From Tieghemiomyces parasiticus (lineage: Eukaryota > Kickxellomycota > Dimargaritomycetes > Dimargaritales > Dimargaritaceae): a DNA stretch of 64,000 nucleotides. The position numbers were made by a program, and so were the translations under genes. The stretch covers positions 1 to 64,000 of the forward strand of contig JANBPT010000096.1 of NCBI GenBank assembly GCA_027575765.1. The letters are read 5' to 3'. Shown here piece by piece: positions 32,001-40,625 of this stretch; the stretch's first letter is position 1, and each line of letters starts with the position of its first letter. The notes beneath the pieces are model-generated. The model was not told where the DNA came from. It saw only the letters and a list, made by a program, of their open reading frames with translations, and searched no databases.

Positions 32001-33097
32001 GGCGGGAGAGCCTTTTCCCGTGCGGGGGTAGGGGTATTCGTTGGGGAGAGGCCGGGAGTCGCGGAGCCGGCCCTAGCGGGGGGGACGGCGGAAGACTTTG
32101 TTGGCGACCGCAGGTTGGGTCCCGTCGAGCGCAGGAAATCCACCAGGGCGATCTCGTCGCTGTTGCGGGAGCTCAAGTTGGCCCGCGGGTTAGTTTCCAG
32201 GTAGGCCACCGACGAGGTGACCTCTGGGTAGGTGGCAGGGGCGGCGGTACCATCCTCACCAGACTGGCTGGCACGGTTGGAAGTGGGACCGTCCGACACG
32301 GGCGTGATGACCGACGGGATATCCGGGAGGGGCGGGGTAGGCATGAGCGTAGGGATTGGTTTGGACGGCGAGGCGGTTGCGGAATGGGACCGGCTGTGGC
32401 GCGAGCCGGGCGAGCTCTGCGGGCTGCCCTGGGCTTTGCCGTCGCCCTCCTGCTTGTTGAAGAAGCGCCAGAACGAATTCATTTTTTTGGGCCGGCGGAC
32501 CGGGCCTTCGGCGTCGTCAAGCGTCGTGCGGTCGGTTGCGGAACTGGTAGGATGATGCTTGGCGCCGGGCCGGCCGGCAAAGAGTGGTAGGGCTGCCCGG
32601 CCAGCGTCAAAGGGCATAGCAGGCTCCGCAAGGGCGGTGGTGATAAGGGTCGGAGTCGGTTCGACGGGGGAAGGCGGGTCGAGCTGGCTTCGCGAGGCGT
32701 TTAGACGCTGGAGTTTCGTAAACAAAGTAGGACTGAGTAAGGGATCCGGTTTGGCCGCCGGAATGCTACCGGTTGGCGGGCTAGCAGCAAAGGTGGTGGC
32801 GACGGGGACAGACGAGGCGAGGGCGGGATCCCAGGTCGGATGGAGCTGGGCAGGTGGAAACGCCGATAGGTTGGATGGGGTGGACGGGGTGGTGCGGGCT
32901 TGGGCGGGGCAATAACTGGTCGTGACAATGGGATCGTGGAGAGCTGGCGAGGGTTTACCCGGCCGGCCGGAAAAGATGGTGTGCAATTGCGGAGAGGAAG
33001 GCTGGCGTGCTAGGCGTGAGAAGAAGCCAGACGCCTTGGTCTTGAAGGTCGGGGTCGGCGGCGCGCCCAGGGCCGCAGTCTGGGCTTGGGAACCCAT
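29042..33097 (-). CDS. Arf guanine-nucleotide exchange factor, Sec7-PH, EFA6/PSD-like
   Basis: Single exon, 1351 residues from ATG 33097; a GTG further upstream is not needed. The N-terminal 410 residues are Ser/Pro/Thr-rich and disordered. The Sec7 domain spans about 414-560: FDFSGTTLEEAFRSL, RGESQVIDRILIDFSRRY, QCNPN and LLLLNTDLHV. The catalytic glutamate is in RGES, near residue 481. The wording is closest to EFA6/PSD and yeast Yel1-type GEFs for Arf6/Arf3. A 300-residue linker follows. The PH domain is at about 880-995 (RKHLMERSDRKAANRSWKQC, YLFQTQTRDQLTEWVTSCNY). A predicted helical segment near 1120-1205 (ENAQLRALLKNITHLESQLN) follows, as in EFA6. Expected at the plasma membrane, in actin and polarity control. 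No intron. Confidence 0.92.
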   Translation of the reverse strand: MGSQAQTAALGAPPTPTFKTKASGFFSRLARQPSSPQLHTIFSGRPGKPSPALHDPIVTTSYCPAQARTTPSTPSNLSAFPPAQLHPTWDPALASSVPVATTFAASPPTGSIPAAKPDPLLSPTLFTKLQRLNASRSQLDPPSPVEPTPTLITTALAEPAMPFDAGRAALPLFAGRPGAKHHPTSSATDRTTLDDAEGPVRRPKKMNSFWRFFNKQEGDGKAQGSPQSSPGSRHSRSHSATASPSKPIPTLMPTPPLPDIPSVITPVSDGPTSNRASQSGEDGTAAPATYPEVTSSVAYLETNPRANLSSRNSDEIALVDFLRSTGPNLRSPTKSSAVPPARAGSATPGLSPTNTPTPAREKALPPSPPATASTPAPTTELNDSPQPVLKKSVSTPSAIEAFVARDPVADEMDQRALGTARTLYHNEDSSLHPEEYVEYLGKRGPFYARVRAHYFNLFDFSGTTLEEAFRSLCAHVFIRGESQVIDRILIDFSRRYWQCNPNHPLLSDEDIVYAIVFSLLLLNTDLHVSQSDEKLSRTKFTELTLTTIDTCRQITARKREENPQPPQRSPAESSRSGPYDPSVLTSPILSPIMKDLNSSQPAITERATTELPASARSRLQIGPNTASSGKRFSFFDATGIGLPAAAFGSRSSTVVPPTGPLDGPAQHSALLALLKELYGSIKSQKLAQPSEALLLSRASLSSFRSGPLGVGGPGSGLTRSRSVSGLGPNPGSQRAPRLGVNRRGPLGAALDGTDAHRHGNSTQASPIAAVLTSSSGNLPFEGDPRPGFSVSSPRLASLRFNAASPTRSRAASVSSLSPSKKFNPFSASVVLSEEDDFGYQDGFAPSLNASLLMGGGGYSNDYAEVPVPNHMGYDERFVKSSVLVRKHLMERSDRKAANRSWKQCVVVLEHGMLNMYKAERGQADGSELTDPALQLGHVSLRHSLTNALPTPGYSRVRPFVFAIQLPHGGVYLFQTQTRDQLTEWVTSCNYWAARESKEPLVGGICNVDYGWVEPEDDEDDVATGADSASDTGGGSAAPPLVSTSARSPAMAALHYHSANSSTSLAVDSASDVKVASKSAESLSGSRGSSSSPSQAHLSSLPLPTIPVAAIHEWRSPATSLIRSNLDENAQLRALLKNITHLESQLNAHQDLRASIDRRFPPRTPTHTKAFSNWERKSQYLLRELIKYQTYADCLKSAIATRPGAAESARTTSLRNAKRLSRPPSFHQRPSLPVTSLEHAATVVAAAGSSSTNTSRSGSDPIMTIPLRTSSARLKGDTETSSGSATPVEMPPPTPVATPAVVITSPSPPSSAPRRAGDAMAEVVPPTGQDKYAAAEAPTSRSASPEPSTVTA

Positions 33098-33206
33098 CAG
33101 GCTGCGATTGACGTCTCGCTTTCTTTCTCTCACCCCTTTTTTTCTCCGCCTCCCGTAATCTGGTGGGAGAGGGAAAGTGAATGGATGGACGAATTGCCGA
33201 ATTTGC

Positions 33207-33222
33207 GCACACACACACACAC
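33207..33222. repeat. CA/GT microsatellite in the leader of the EFA6-like gene
   Basis: A short CA run on the plus strand (GT in the transcript), about 110 bases upstream of the ATG at 33097. Confidence 0.7.
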
Positions 33223-36200
33223 CCTAGTCTCAATGGTCCCCACTGGGTAGCGGGTGGTCGCTTGGGCACCTGCTGAAGCGATGCGTGACGAGCGTGAAAA
33301 AATGCACCTGCGGGGCCGGCGGGCAGACGGTGCGTCTGGGCCAGGCAATGGCTGAAGATTACTGCTGAGCACCAAGACGGCCAACGTCGGGCAGAGGCGG
33401 GTACACGGAAGGGGGCACGATGTACCAACTGTGGGTGCGTGACTAGGTGCAGGGCCGTCCGGTACGACGGGAATGTGAGGTCAATGCCTTAGGGGGCTGG
33501 TGCAGACTGCAAATCAAGCTGGCGGGGGATGTCGAGGGGGAGGGGTATGTCAGTCACTGAAATCGGGGGGAAAGGGTAGGTGCGGAGAGACGCCTGGTCC
33601 TCGAGTGGCTGGTGTAACCGAGCCAGCCGATTCACACATAGTGCAGCGACCGGGGATGGTAGGCGATCCTACGCGTCCGAATGTTCCGCCGCCCCTATGA
33701 CGCTGGGTGGTGGTATTACGAACGCTAATGGGCCCGAGCAAATATAGAGTAAATCTGGCCGGCCACAGGCGCCAGCGGGTGACCGGCGTAATATCTACAG
33801 TCCTCGGCCCGCCGTCCAGCCCCATCCGGCCTTCGTCGCAGCTCAATCCGTGCCGAATACCGCCCCTCATTCATGCCTATTCAGTTGGCTCTCTCCCCCC
33901 TTAAGGCGTAAGAACCAGACACCTGCGCGTCTGGGTCCACGTATGTAGGGACCAACGAAGAAGGGGTGGATGAATGACGGACAGGTGACACGAATTTGGT
34001 CCAACTAGGCCTGGGCCACCCGGCACCAAACAGTCGCCCCAGGTCCACGAGGGTAAACATGGCGACGCATGAACCACTGCCCCCGGACGTACCAGGAGGT
34101 TCGGGCACGGCTGCCACACCGTCTCCCGGAGCGATGTTACGTAGCCTCCACGTAAGCGGAGGGACTCGGAGAAATAGCCTGTAGCCAAGCGGATGGTACT
34201 GTGGGCACTTACTTAAACGTGGGGTTGGGTTGCCGACTGACTGGTCAGGCGTGGCAAACAGCTCGAAATGGGCCCGAAGGCAGACCAAGAGAGAGTATGG
34301 ACACGATGGCGTCCAGAAAGATACGGAGGAATAGATAATGCAACAAGCACTGGGAAGAGGCGCCGTTGACTGGGCAGTCGAACAGAAGTAGACTTTGGCT
34401 AGTCGTGGGCTACCCCAGGGAGAGACAATGATACGGGGAGCGTTCGACTGTGGCCGACAGCTGGCTACGCAGGGACCACGGCGAGCAGGAGGAGGAACGC
34501 TCCTAGTTGAAGGGCAAGAGGAGAGGTAGCAGTGAGCAGAATCTTTGTCCAGACAAAATGCAGAACGAGGACAGACCAGCAGGAGAGTTGCATAAATTAA
34601 TTAATGGGAGTTGCGGTTTAGCACGGCAGCCGCTCCCGTGTGTAGAGGTACAAGACGAAACGTACAGGCGCTTGTCGCAAGCGTGCATACGACAGGAACC
34701 AACGTGATAGGATAGAGGTGCCAGGAGGTGGGAAGCAACGGTGCAGAAACTATCAGGCTAAGGGGGGCTGGAACCGGCAAAGACAAACTGAGAAGATAAT
34801 AATGCGAAAGTGGCCAAACGTGAAGGAGAGGGAGGGCCGATAGTCGATGGGGAGCCAGCGTTATCCCATAAACAAAACTGTCAACAACAGAAGGCCACTG
34901 GAAGAGAGAGGAGAGAAGGGACACGGCTGGAGACCGAGGGTGCGTGCGCACTAGTAACGTTGTCTGGCGAGCAGTGCGAGGGGGGGGAGAGGGGGAGGGG
35001 CAACCCAAGCTTTGTAGTTTGTATTAGCAAATGCGACAGTCCCCTTCAACTCTCCCCCAGAAACGGGCGGCTGGCGTCTAAAATTGGGCGGCAGTAGGGC
35101 CCAAACAGTGCGGATGATTGACCCTCCCCCCTTCCACTCTAGTTTCGCCTCTTCTCGCCGCACTCACCACCGTATTGTCCGCAACAGGCCCGGACGACAG
35201 CGGCCATCCCAGCAGCCCCGTGGCTTTCCACCAGCCAACGCCCGGCCATAATTGGTGGCTAATTACACCGGATCTAAAACGGGGAAAAAATCTAGCTACT
35301 AGTCGGGCAGTCTGCATCCATCCTTTGGCCCGGGTTGACAGGTCTCCAACCCTCTCTCTCTCTCTCACCGCCCTTACGGACCACAATCAGAACCAGATGA
35401 GGAGGGCAGCACCTAAACCGTGAAATGCCATCAGACACGTACCGTTATTGGGCCAACGTTTCCAGTTGATTGGGCGGTCCAGGGAACAGATGCGACAAGA
35501 ATGGCCCCCCGCCCAACAACGACGCGACAGCTGGGCCAATGATGGTTCCGTTACAAGTCGCGGAGAACGTGGGCAATCCTATAACCAGCGTCGATCATCT
35601 CGGCCGATCAAACTCCGCAGCCATCACGTGACAGTCAGACCTGGCGAAGGAAGGGGAGGGAGGGAGGGCGGGGGCTACCGGCCTTTGTGGTGCCCGCTCG
35701 ATCCTGGCACCAGCTCTTTAGGGGGAAATTTGAAGGTCATTGTGTGAAGCGGAGGATTGACAACAGGCAGCCTCACAGGCGGGTCTAAGGGTGTGTTGAA
35801 CCAGCCTGTCTTTGAAAAGTGTTCACGTAGCTGACCGTCTTGGTTTCACCTACCAATACCTATCCTGACAGCCATTCCACCCCAGGGCAATATCGAGACT
35901 CTCCGTCTGTCTCCCTATCATATCTAGTGTACGTATGACGAGACGTGGAGGGCTCCAGCTAGCGTCAGTGCACTGCCTCCCCCCCCTACATAGTCTTACC
36001 TCGACCTAGCAGGCCAAGGTAGTCGCCCGCGACTCCAGCCTATTGCTGCCCCAATGTTGTGCCGTATTTTGACCAGATTCCATCAAGACCTACATGGACA
36101 TTTCAGCTGCGTCAGGTAAGGTTCCGTGTCAATCTTGACGTCAGATTAAGCAAAGGATCTCCGTGAGGGGTGAGGGCAACCGCAGGGAGACGCTTGGCCG

Positions 36201-37361
36201 TAGACAATATTCACAACCGGCACAGTATTTTAGCTCCCCTGCTGGCCTACAATACCGGCAGGATTGCCAAAATACCATTGGCTTGGGACTGTCTCAACTG
36301 AATAAGCCCACCCAACATGCCGCTGGCTTAAGACGATGACCTTCAGTTCCTTTCCCTGCGAAGCGACTAGGTTCCACAGAGCGGTGCCTATTGTTGACGC
36401 TCGACTGGCCGTGGCTCAACCGGAAACCACTCGCTGCCCAGGGGCCGTATTTACGTAGGTTAGATGGCGGCTAGATGCCGTGTTCGAAATCCCCTGGAGC
36501 ACAGTTGGGTGAATAGTACTGAGCTTGGGCGAACTTCCCTACGGCTCGTCAGAGTCTCTATTATGGTAAACAGACCCGTTTATTTTTTTTTGCACCGGCT
36601 GAGCCTGTTTACTTTTCCAGATGAGTAACATACGTTCTGCCCCTGACGCTGTAAGTTATTTGTTTTCATAATTGGCCAGCCATGGGTAGGTAATCAGTAA
36701 TTGTTTACATTCCCCCCGGCTGGAAAACAAAGGCAGGACATGGCTAGGGTAGGGAACGCCCATGGATGCTCGCCCTCTGTACTACAGAATTCAGGGACCT
36801 AGGTAGGCTACATGTGTGTTGATGTTATTTCTCCCCCCCTCCCAGTCCCATCCCTTCGCCTCTTGCTTCCAATTCGGACCGGTGTGTCATGGCAACGGTG
36901 TACGGGACTGAGAATGACTGTAGTCATACCAACCGAACTTCCATTAATCGTAACCGCTCAGGGTCTCCGCCCGTAAAAGCATCACATTCACTGGAATTGA
37001 TATCCGCTCGTGGCCCACTTCAGCCGTCACAGGAATTGCCGCAGGGCTTGTTAGGACTTGCCCTGCAGCGTAGCAGTGAGGGCGCCTGGGCCTTCATCTG
37101 TGCTCAGGGTCCCACTAGTTTCTGACCCACCCTATCTACTGTTATCGGTCAGGGATTTGTTATGCTTCAGGGCCTTGATGTATCGAATTTAGTCAGGGGC
37201 GCTGGGCCGGTTATCTCTGCTGAGTAGGGGCACCATAGGCCTTGTTTGCTCACAACAACGCTTTGCCGCTAGTGGTTGGTCGGATTTCAAGGGACCACGC
37301 ATCGAACGTCAAGAAACCGTGCGTCGGACGCCAAGGACCCACTCACTCCATGATCATGCGC

Positions 37362-37369
37362 TATATAAA
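37362..37369 (+). promoter_or_regulatory. TATA box of the 37635 gene
   Basis: TATATAAA about 270 bases upstream of the ATG, followed by a long C/T-rich stretch (37400-37520) typical of a fungal transcript leader. Confidence 0.5.
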
Positions 37370-37634
37370 CCAAAAGCCTCGCCTGCTCTCTACAACGGCA
37401 TCTCTTACCTTGTCTCTGCCCCCCCCTCCCCTCCCTCCCTTGTCCACCCCCAGGTCCAGTCCCGATCGTCCGCCCAGTCTCGTCTCGCTTGACTCCACTC
37501 GTGTCCTTTCCTTCCCGGCCTAATTCCAGATAATCGTAACTCTCACAGCGTCCCCCACAAGAACACCAGCATCCTCCGCATCCATCCTCATCTAGCACCG
37601 CACTCCCCCTGTTCCATATCCAATCAACCCCATC

Positions 37635-38546
37635 ATGAAGGCTTCCGCTATTTTCGCTGCCTCGCTCGGCATTATGCAGGCCAAAGGCGATATATATGAC
37701 GATTTCCGCGAGCTTGCTGATCCCTACAATGTTTACCCCTTCAAGTCTTACCCCACGACCTTCAACCTCGTGGAGTTTATTGAGAGCGACGACCTGACCC
37801 CGCACGACTTCAGCCAGCACGACCTGATCCGTCCACTGGTGCTTCCGCGGATTCGCCTAGCGCACACCCGGGCTGACCGCCCGGAAGCTATTCCGCGTAC
37901 TCCGCGGGGTCTCAAGCGTCTGGGCAACTCCCCTGCGCGCCGCCTATCGACCATGAACTCCCCAGGGTCCCCGCCCACCTTAAATGCTTGGGCGGCGTCT
38001 CCCGGCTATCAGGCCCATTCCCCGTCACCCGTGACCAAGTCCAAGGCGAAGGCCAAGGCCCATAAACCACCCAAGTTCCATGGCGGAACCCCCGACTTCA
38101 AGGTTGAACGTCCGGACCACCGTCGTCCCCCGCTTCGCCGGCTGCATCCCCTCTCTCCCGCCAAGAAGGGCAACCGTGGCAAGCACCCCCAGCGTCCAGC
38201 CCAGAAGTCCCCGGCTGGTGGCACCCGCACTAAACGGCCCCAGAAAGGCAGCCCTAGTCGTCCTGCGCGCAAGACCCCGCCGTCCCCCTCGCCCAAGAAC
38301 CGCGGCCCGGATTATCCCCGCTACCTCGGCTCGCCTATCCCCATCCCTGGCATGCCGAAGCCCCGGCCGCTCTCGACTATGAAAAAAGTGGCAGCATCGC
38401 TGCCCAAAGCCTGGCCCAACCCCAAGTGGCTCAAGCCCGCCCCCTCGCCTAACTTTGTCGCCGCGCCGGCTAACCAGCCCGGCACGGCCACCACCAACAA
38501 TAAGCCCAATGTAGTAGTACCTCCGATGACCACGCCGGTTGCCTAA
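37635..38546 (+). CDS. Secreted basic Pro/Lys/Arg-rich protein, unrecognised
   Basis: Single exon, 303 residues. Residues 1-18 look like a signal peptide (MKASAIFAASLGIMQAKG). Residues 20-60 are acidic and aromatic (DIYDDFRELADPYNVYPF, VEFIESDDL). The rest is extremely rich in Pro, Lys, Arg and Ser (KSKAKAKAHKPPK, SPAKKGNRGK, RKTPPSPSPK), without cysteine. There is no transmembrane segment, GPI signal or known domain. The strongly acidic head and cationic tail could bind each other or a polyanion such as wall glycan or nucleic acid. GC-rich codon use and a TATA box with C/T-rich leader favour a real gene. I do not recognise the family. Confidence 0.75.
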   Translation: MKASAIFAASLGIMQAKGDIYDDFRELADPYNVYPFKSYPTTFNLVEFIESDDLTPHDFSQHDLIRPLVLPRIRLAHTRADRPEAIPRTPRGLKRLGNSPARRLSTMNSPGSPPTLNAWAASPGYQAHSPSPVTKSKAKAKAHKPPKFHGGTPDFKVERPDHRRPPLRRLHPLSPAKKGNRGKHPQRPAQKSPAGGTRTKRPQKGSPSRPARKTPPSPSPKNRGPDYPRYLGSPIPIPGMPKPRPLSTMKKVAASLPKAWPNPKWLKPAPSPNFVAAPANQPGTATTNNKPNVVVPPMTTPVA

Positions 38547-39575
38547 AGCAATTACCTCCGACGGGTACAGGGTCTTACTACGGGGCTGCTCTAGATTATT
38601 AGGAAGTCTTATTCGCGGGACTTTTGCCTGCACACCTCTTCCTCCCATTACTGTAGGCATCGTGATGTTTAGTTACTTTCACCTACTGAACCCCCCTCTG
38701 CACTCTCCCCCCCCCTATCCCTGTGGAGTCCCCTAAACGGTCCCCGCCAGGGCTTATAGCTAACAGTCATCTTTCAGCCTACATGTATTACTAGAGCTTT
38801 ATTTTATATATATAATCATTTTCTGGTGCAGCTTGCTTGCAACACTGCAACACTGCAACACTGCATCATTACTAGTTAGTCTTTATAAACCCTTGTGACC
38901 TATCCCTCGCAAGTCTTGTCAGTTGATCGGGTGACCATTCTCCCCCCCGGGAGTTTCAGGAAGCTAACGGGCCAAGGGATGGAACAATACTAGCCTATAC
39001 CACGCTGCCAGATGCCCAGGTGCACCCAAACATCAATTCACCCCACCCCCAGCGGACAAGGTCGTTGAAACGACCCGAGCCCTCCGCCCCATTGATAGTC
39101 ATGAGGGGTCTGGCCAACCCGAACAACGGCAAATACCAACAATGGCGTGACTAACCTTTTGCTGGGCCTTTTAGGTGGCCCCAAATCCGCGATGGCAGAT
39201 CGCCCTGTAAACAGACTACCCAGTCGGTAACGACGTCAACACCCTGGGGGGGGGTCCACTCACAAGCTGTCGGTAGATGCGGACGCTTGCCTTACGCCTG
39301 CACCATGTGACGCCCGTTAGCGAATGACGTATCGCAAACTGCAGCTACCTTGGGAAATTGGCTACACGCGGTGTCGTAGATTTGAGAGCGAGGGTGGCTT
39401 GGCGAAAAGTCCGCTGACCTGTCTCCCAGAGGAAGTATATGAGCACCTCGGCAGTCCTCCGACAAGCATCTGCATAGTTTTCCCTTAACTGCCTAGCTGT
39501 TATCTTCTGCCTTCAGCCACTTCCCCATAACCCCCTTCACCTCCCCCCCCACCACCACCAATTACTACTAGCAGC
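38547..39575. other. Intergenic region, no gene supported
   Basis: About 1 kb between the orphan gene and the PBI2-like gene. It has an AT-rich patch (TATATATATAA near 38810) followed by an 8-bp tandem repeat, and a pyrimidine-rich leader before 39576. Confidence 0.4.
38839..38865. repeat. Tandem repeat, unit GCAACACT, 3.4 copies
   Basis: Three perfect copies plus a partial one, about 290 bases after the stop of the 37635 gene. Confidence 0.8.
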
Positions 39576-40445
39576 ATGTCCGCCGAAGGTAATCAGAAAG
39601 CCAAACTCCACCGTCTCCTGCTTGGCACCACCCACTTTCCGGGTCGCACATGGTGATTCGTTGAGCCCTAAAGCACTCTGTTACTCGGCAACCGGGTGCG
39701 GCTGTAACTTGACTGCCACCATTCTCCTCAGGCCTCATTTGACGAAGCGTCGTAACTATCCGCCTTCATGCTGCTGCCCTGGCTGTCCGCCATCCGGCCG
39801 GGTACTCGTTTACGCCGTCAAGCTCTAACCTTAAGCTCGGCCCTGCCTCATCCGACTGACTCGCATTCCCTCACTGTAGCCCCGAAGAAGACTGACACCG
39901 GCCCACAGGCCAAAGAGGCCGGTCAGCGCTACACCGTGGTTTTCAAGCCCGACACCCCTGATGAGGTTATTGAGAAGTCCATGGAAGACGTCAAGAAGCA
40001 GGGTAAGTGTTACACGCTAGACTTCAACACCGGGCTATGATCATGTAGCGGAAGCTCTACTACACCACGGAGATGGATCTTGGCTGCAAGATAGCACGGC
40101 TTGCATGCCAATACTGACCCGCCATTTCTACCAAATAATGGACCACCGTGCCCCCTGCTCAGGCGGCACCATCCACCACAAATTCGACCTGATGAAGGGA
40201 TACGCCGCCAACCTACCCACCAGCTTCCACGGTACGTACCCTAGCCTTCACCTCCCGAAGCTTTTATGACCCCGCTTTTCCTTAAGGACCCTAGGAGTAT
40301 ACTGGCATGCTCTAGATGCACTCGACTAAATGTATGCCATAATCTTATCGAAACTACTTCCGCCTCACCCTGCTGTCCAGCCGAGCTCAAGGGCCACGAC
40401 CAAATCAGCTTCATCGAGGAGGACCAGGAAATGCGCATCCAGTAG
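39576..40445 (+). CDS. Proteinase B inhibitor-like protein (inhibitor I9, PBI2 type)
   Basis: Four exons: 39576-39588, 39880-40002, 40163-40231 and 40381-40445. All three introns are phase 1 (291, 160 and 149 nt; donors GTAATC, GTAAGT and GTACGT). The product is 89 residues. The whole protein is an I9 domain without signal peptide: RYTVVFKPDTPDEVIEKSME, GGTIHHKFDLMKGYAANLP and ISFIEEDQEMRIQ. This matches yeast Pbi2, a cytosolic inhibitor of vacuolar proteinase B (a subtilase) that also aids vacuole fusion. The C-terminal segment is what enters the protease active site in this family. Exon 1 codes for just four residues. The frame closes across all junctions and the length matches Pbi2-like proteins. 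It is the third I9 gene in this window, but unlike the secreted ones it is multi-exon and intracellular. Confidence 0.92.
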
Positions 40446-40619
40446 GCGCCCAACGGCCCAGCTTTTCAGGGAACCACCGAACCCTGTCTCTCAGCACCAA
40501 GTTGAAACTACCCCATACAATAGCCATCTATGACTTCCACTGCGACTCGCTTTCCTTCTTTTTTCATTGGCTATCGCTGTTTTATACCTCCTCCTCCTCC
40601 CCATGTAAACCCCGTAAAC

Positions 40620-40625
40620 AATAAA
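40620..40625 (+). terminator. Polyadenylation signal of the PBI2-like gene
   Basis: AATAAA about 175 bases after the stop at 40445, in an otherwise pyrimidine-rich 3' region. Confidence 0.4.

Larger units (their letters stand above)
33098..37634. other. 4.5-kb intergenic region, no gene supported
   Basis: It starts with the EFA6-like promoter and leader. The rest holds only short ORFs without known domains. A possible first exon (ATG at 36053, donor at 36116) and a 78-residue ATG ORF (36889-37125) could not be tied to any gene. The last 270 bases contain a TATA box and pyrimidine-rich leader for the gene at 37635. Confidence 0.4.

Noticed and set aside
31823..32590. 255-residue Gly/Arg-rich plus-strand ORF
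   Set aside because: Antisense to the GC-rich disordered part of the EFA6-like gene, which has clear Sec7 and PH domains.
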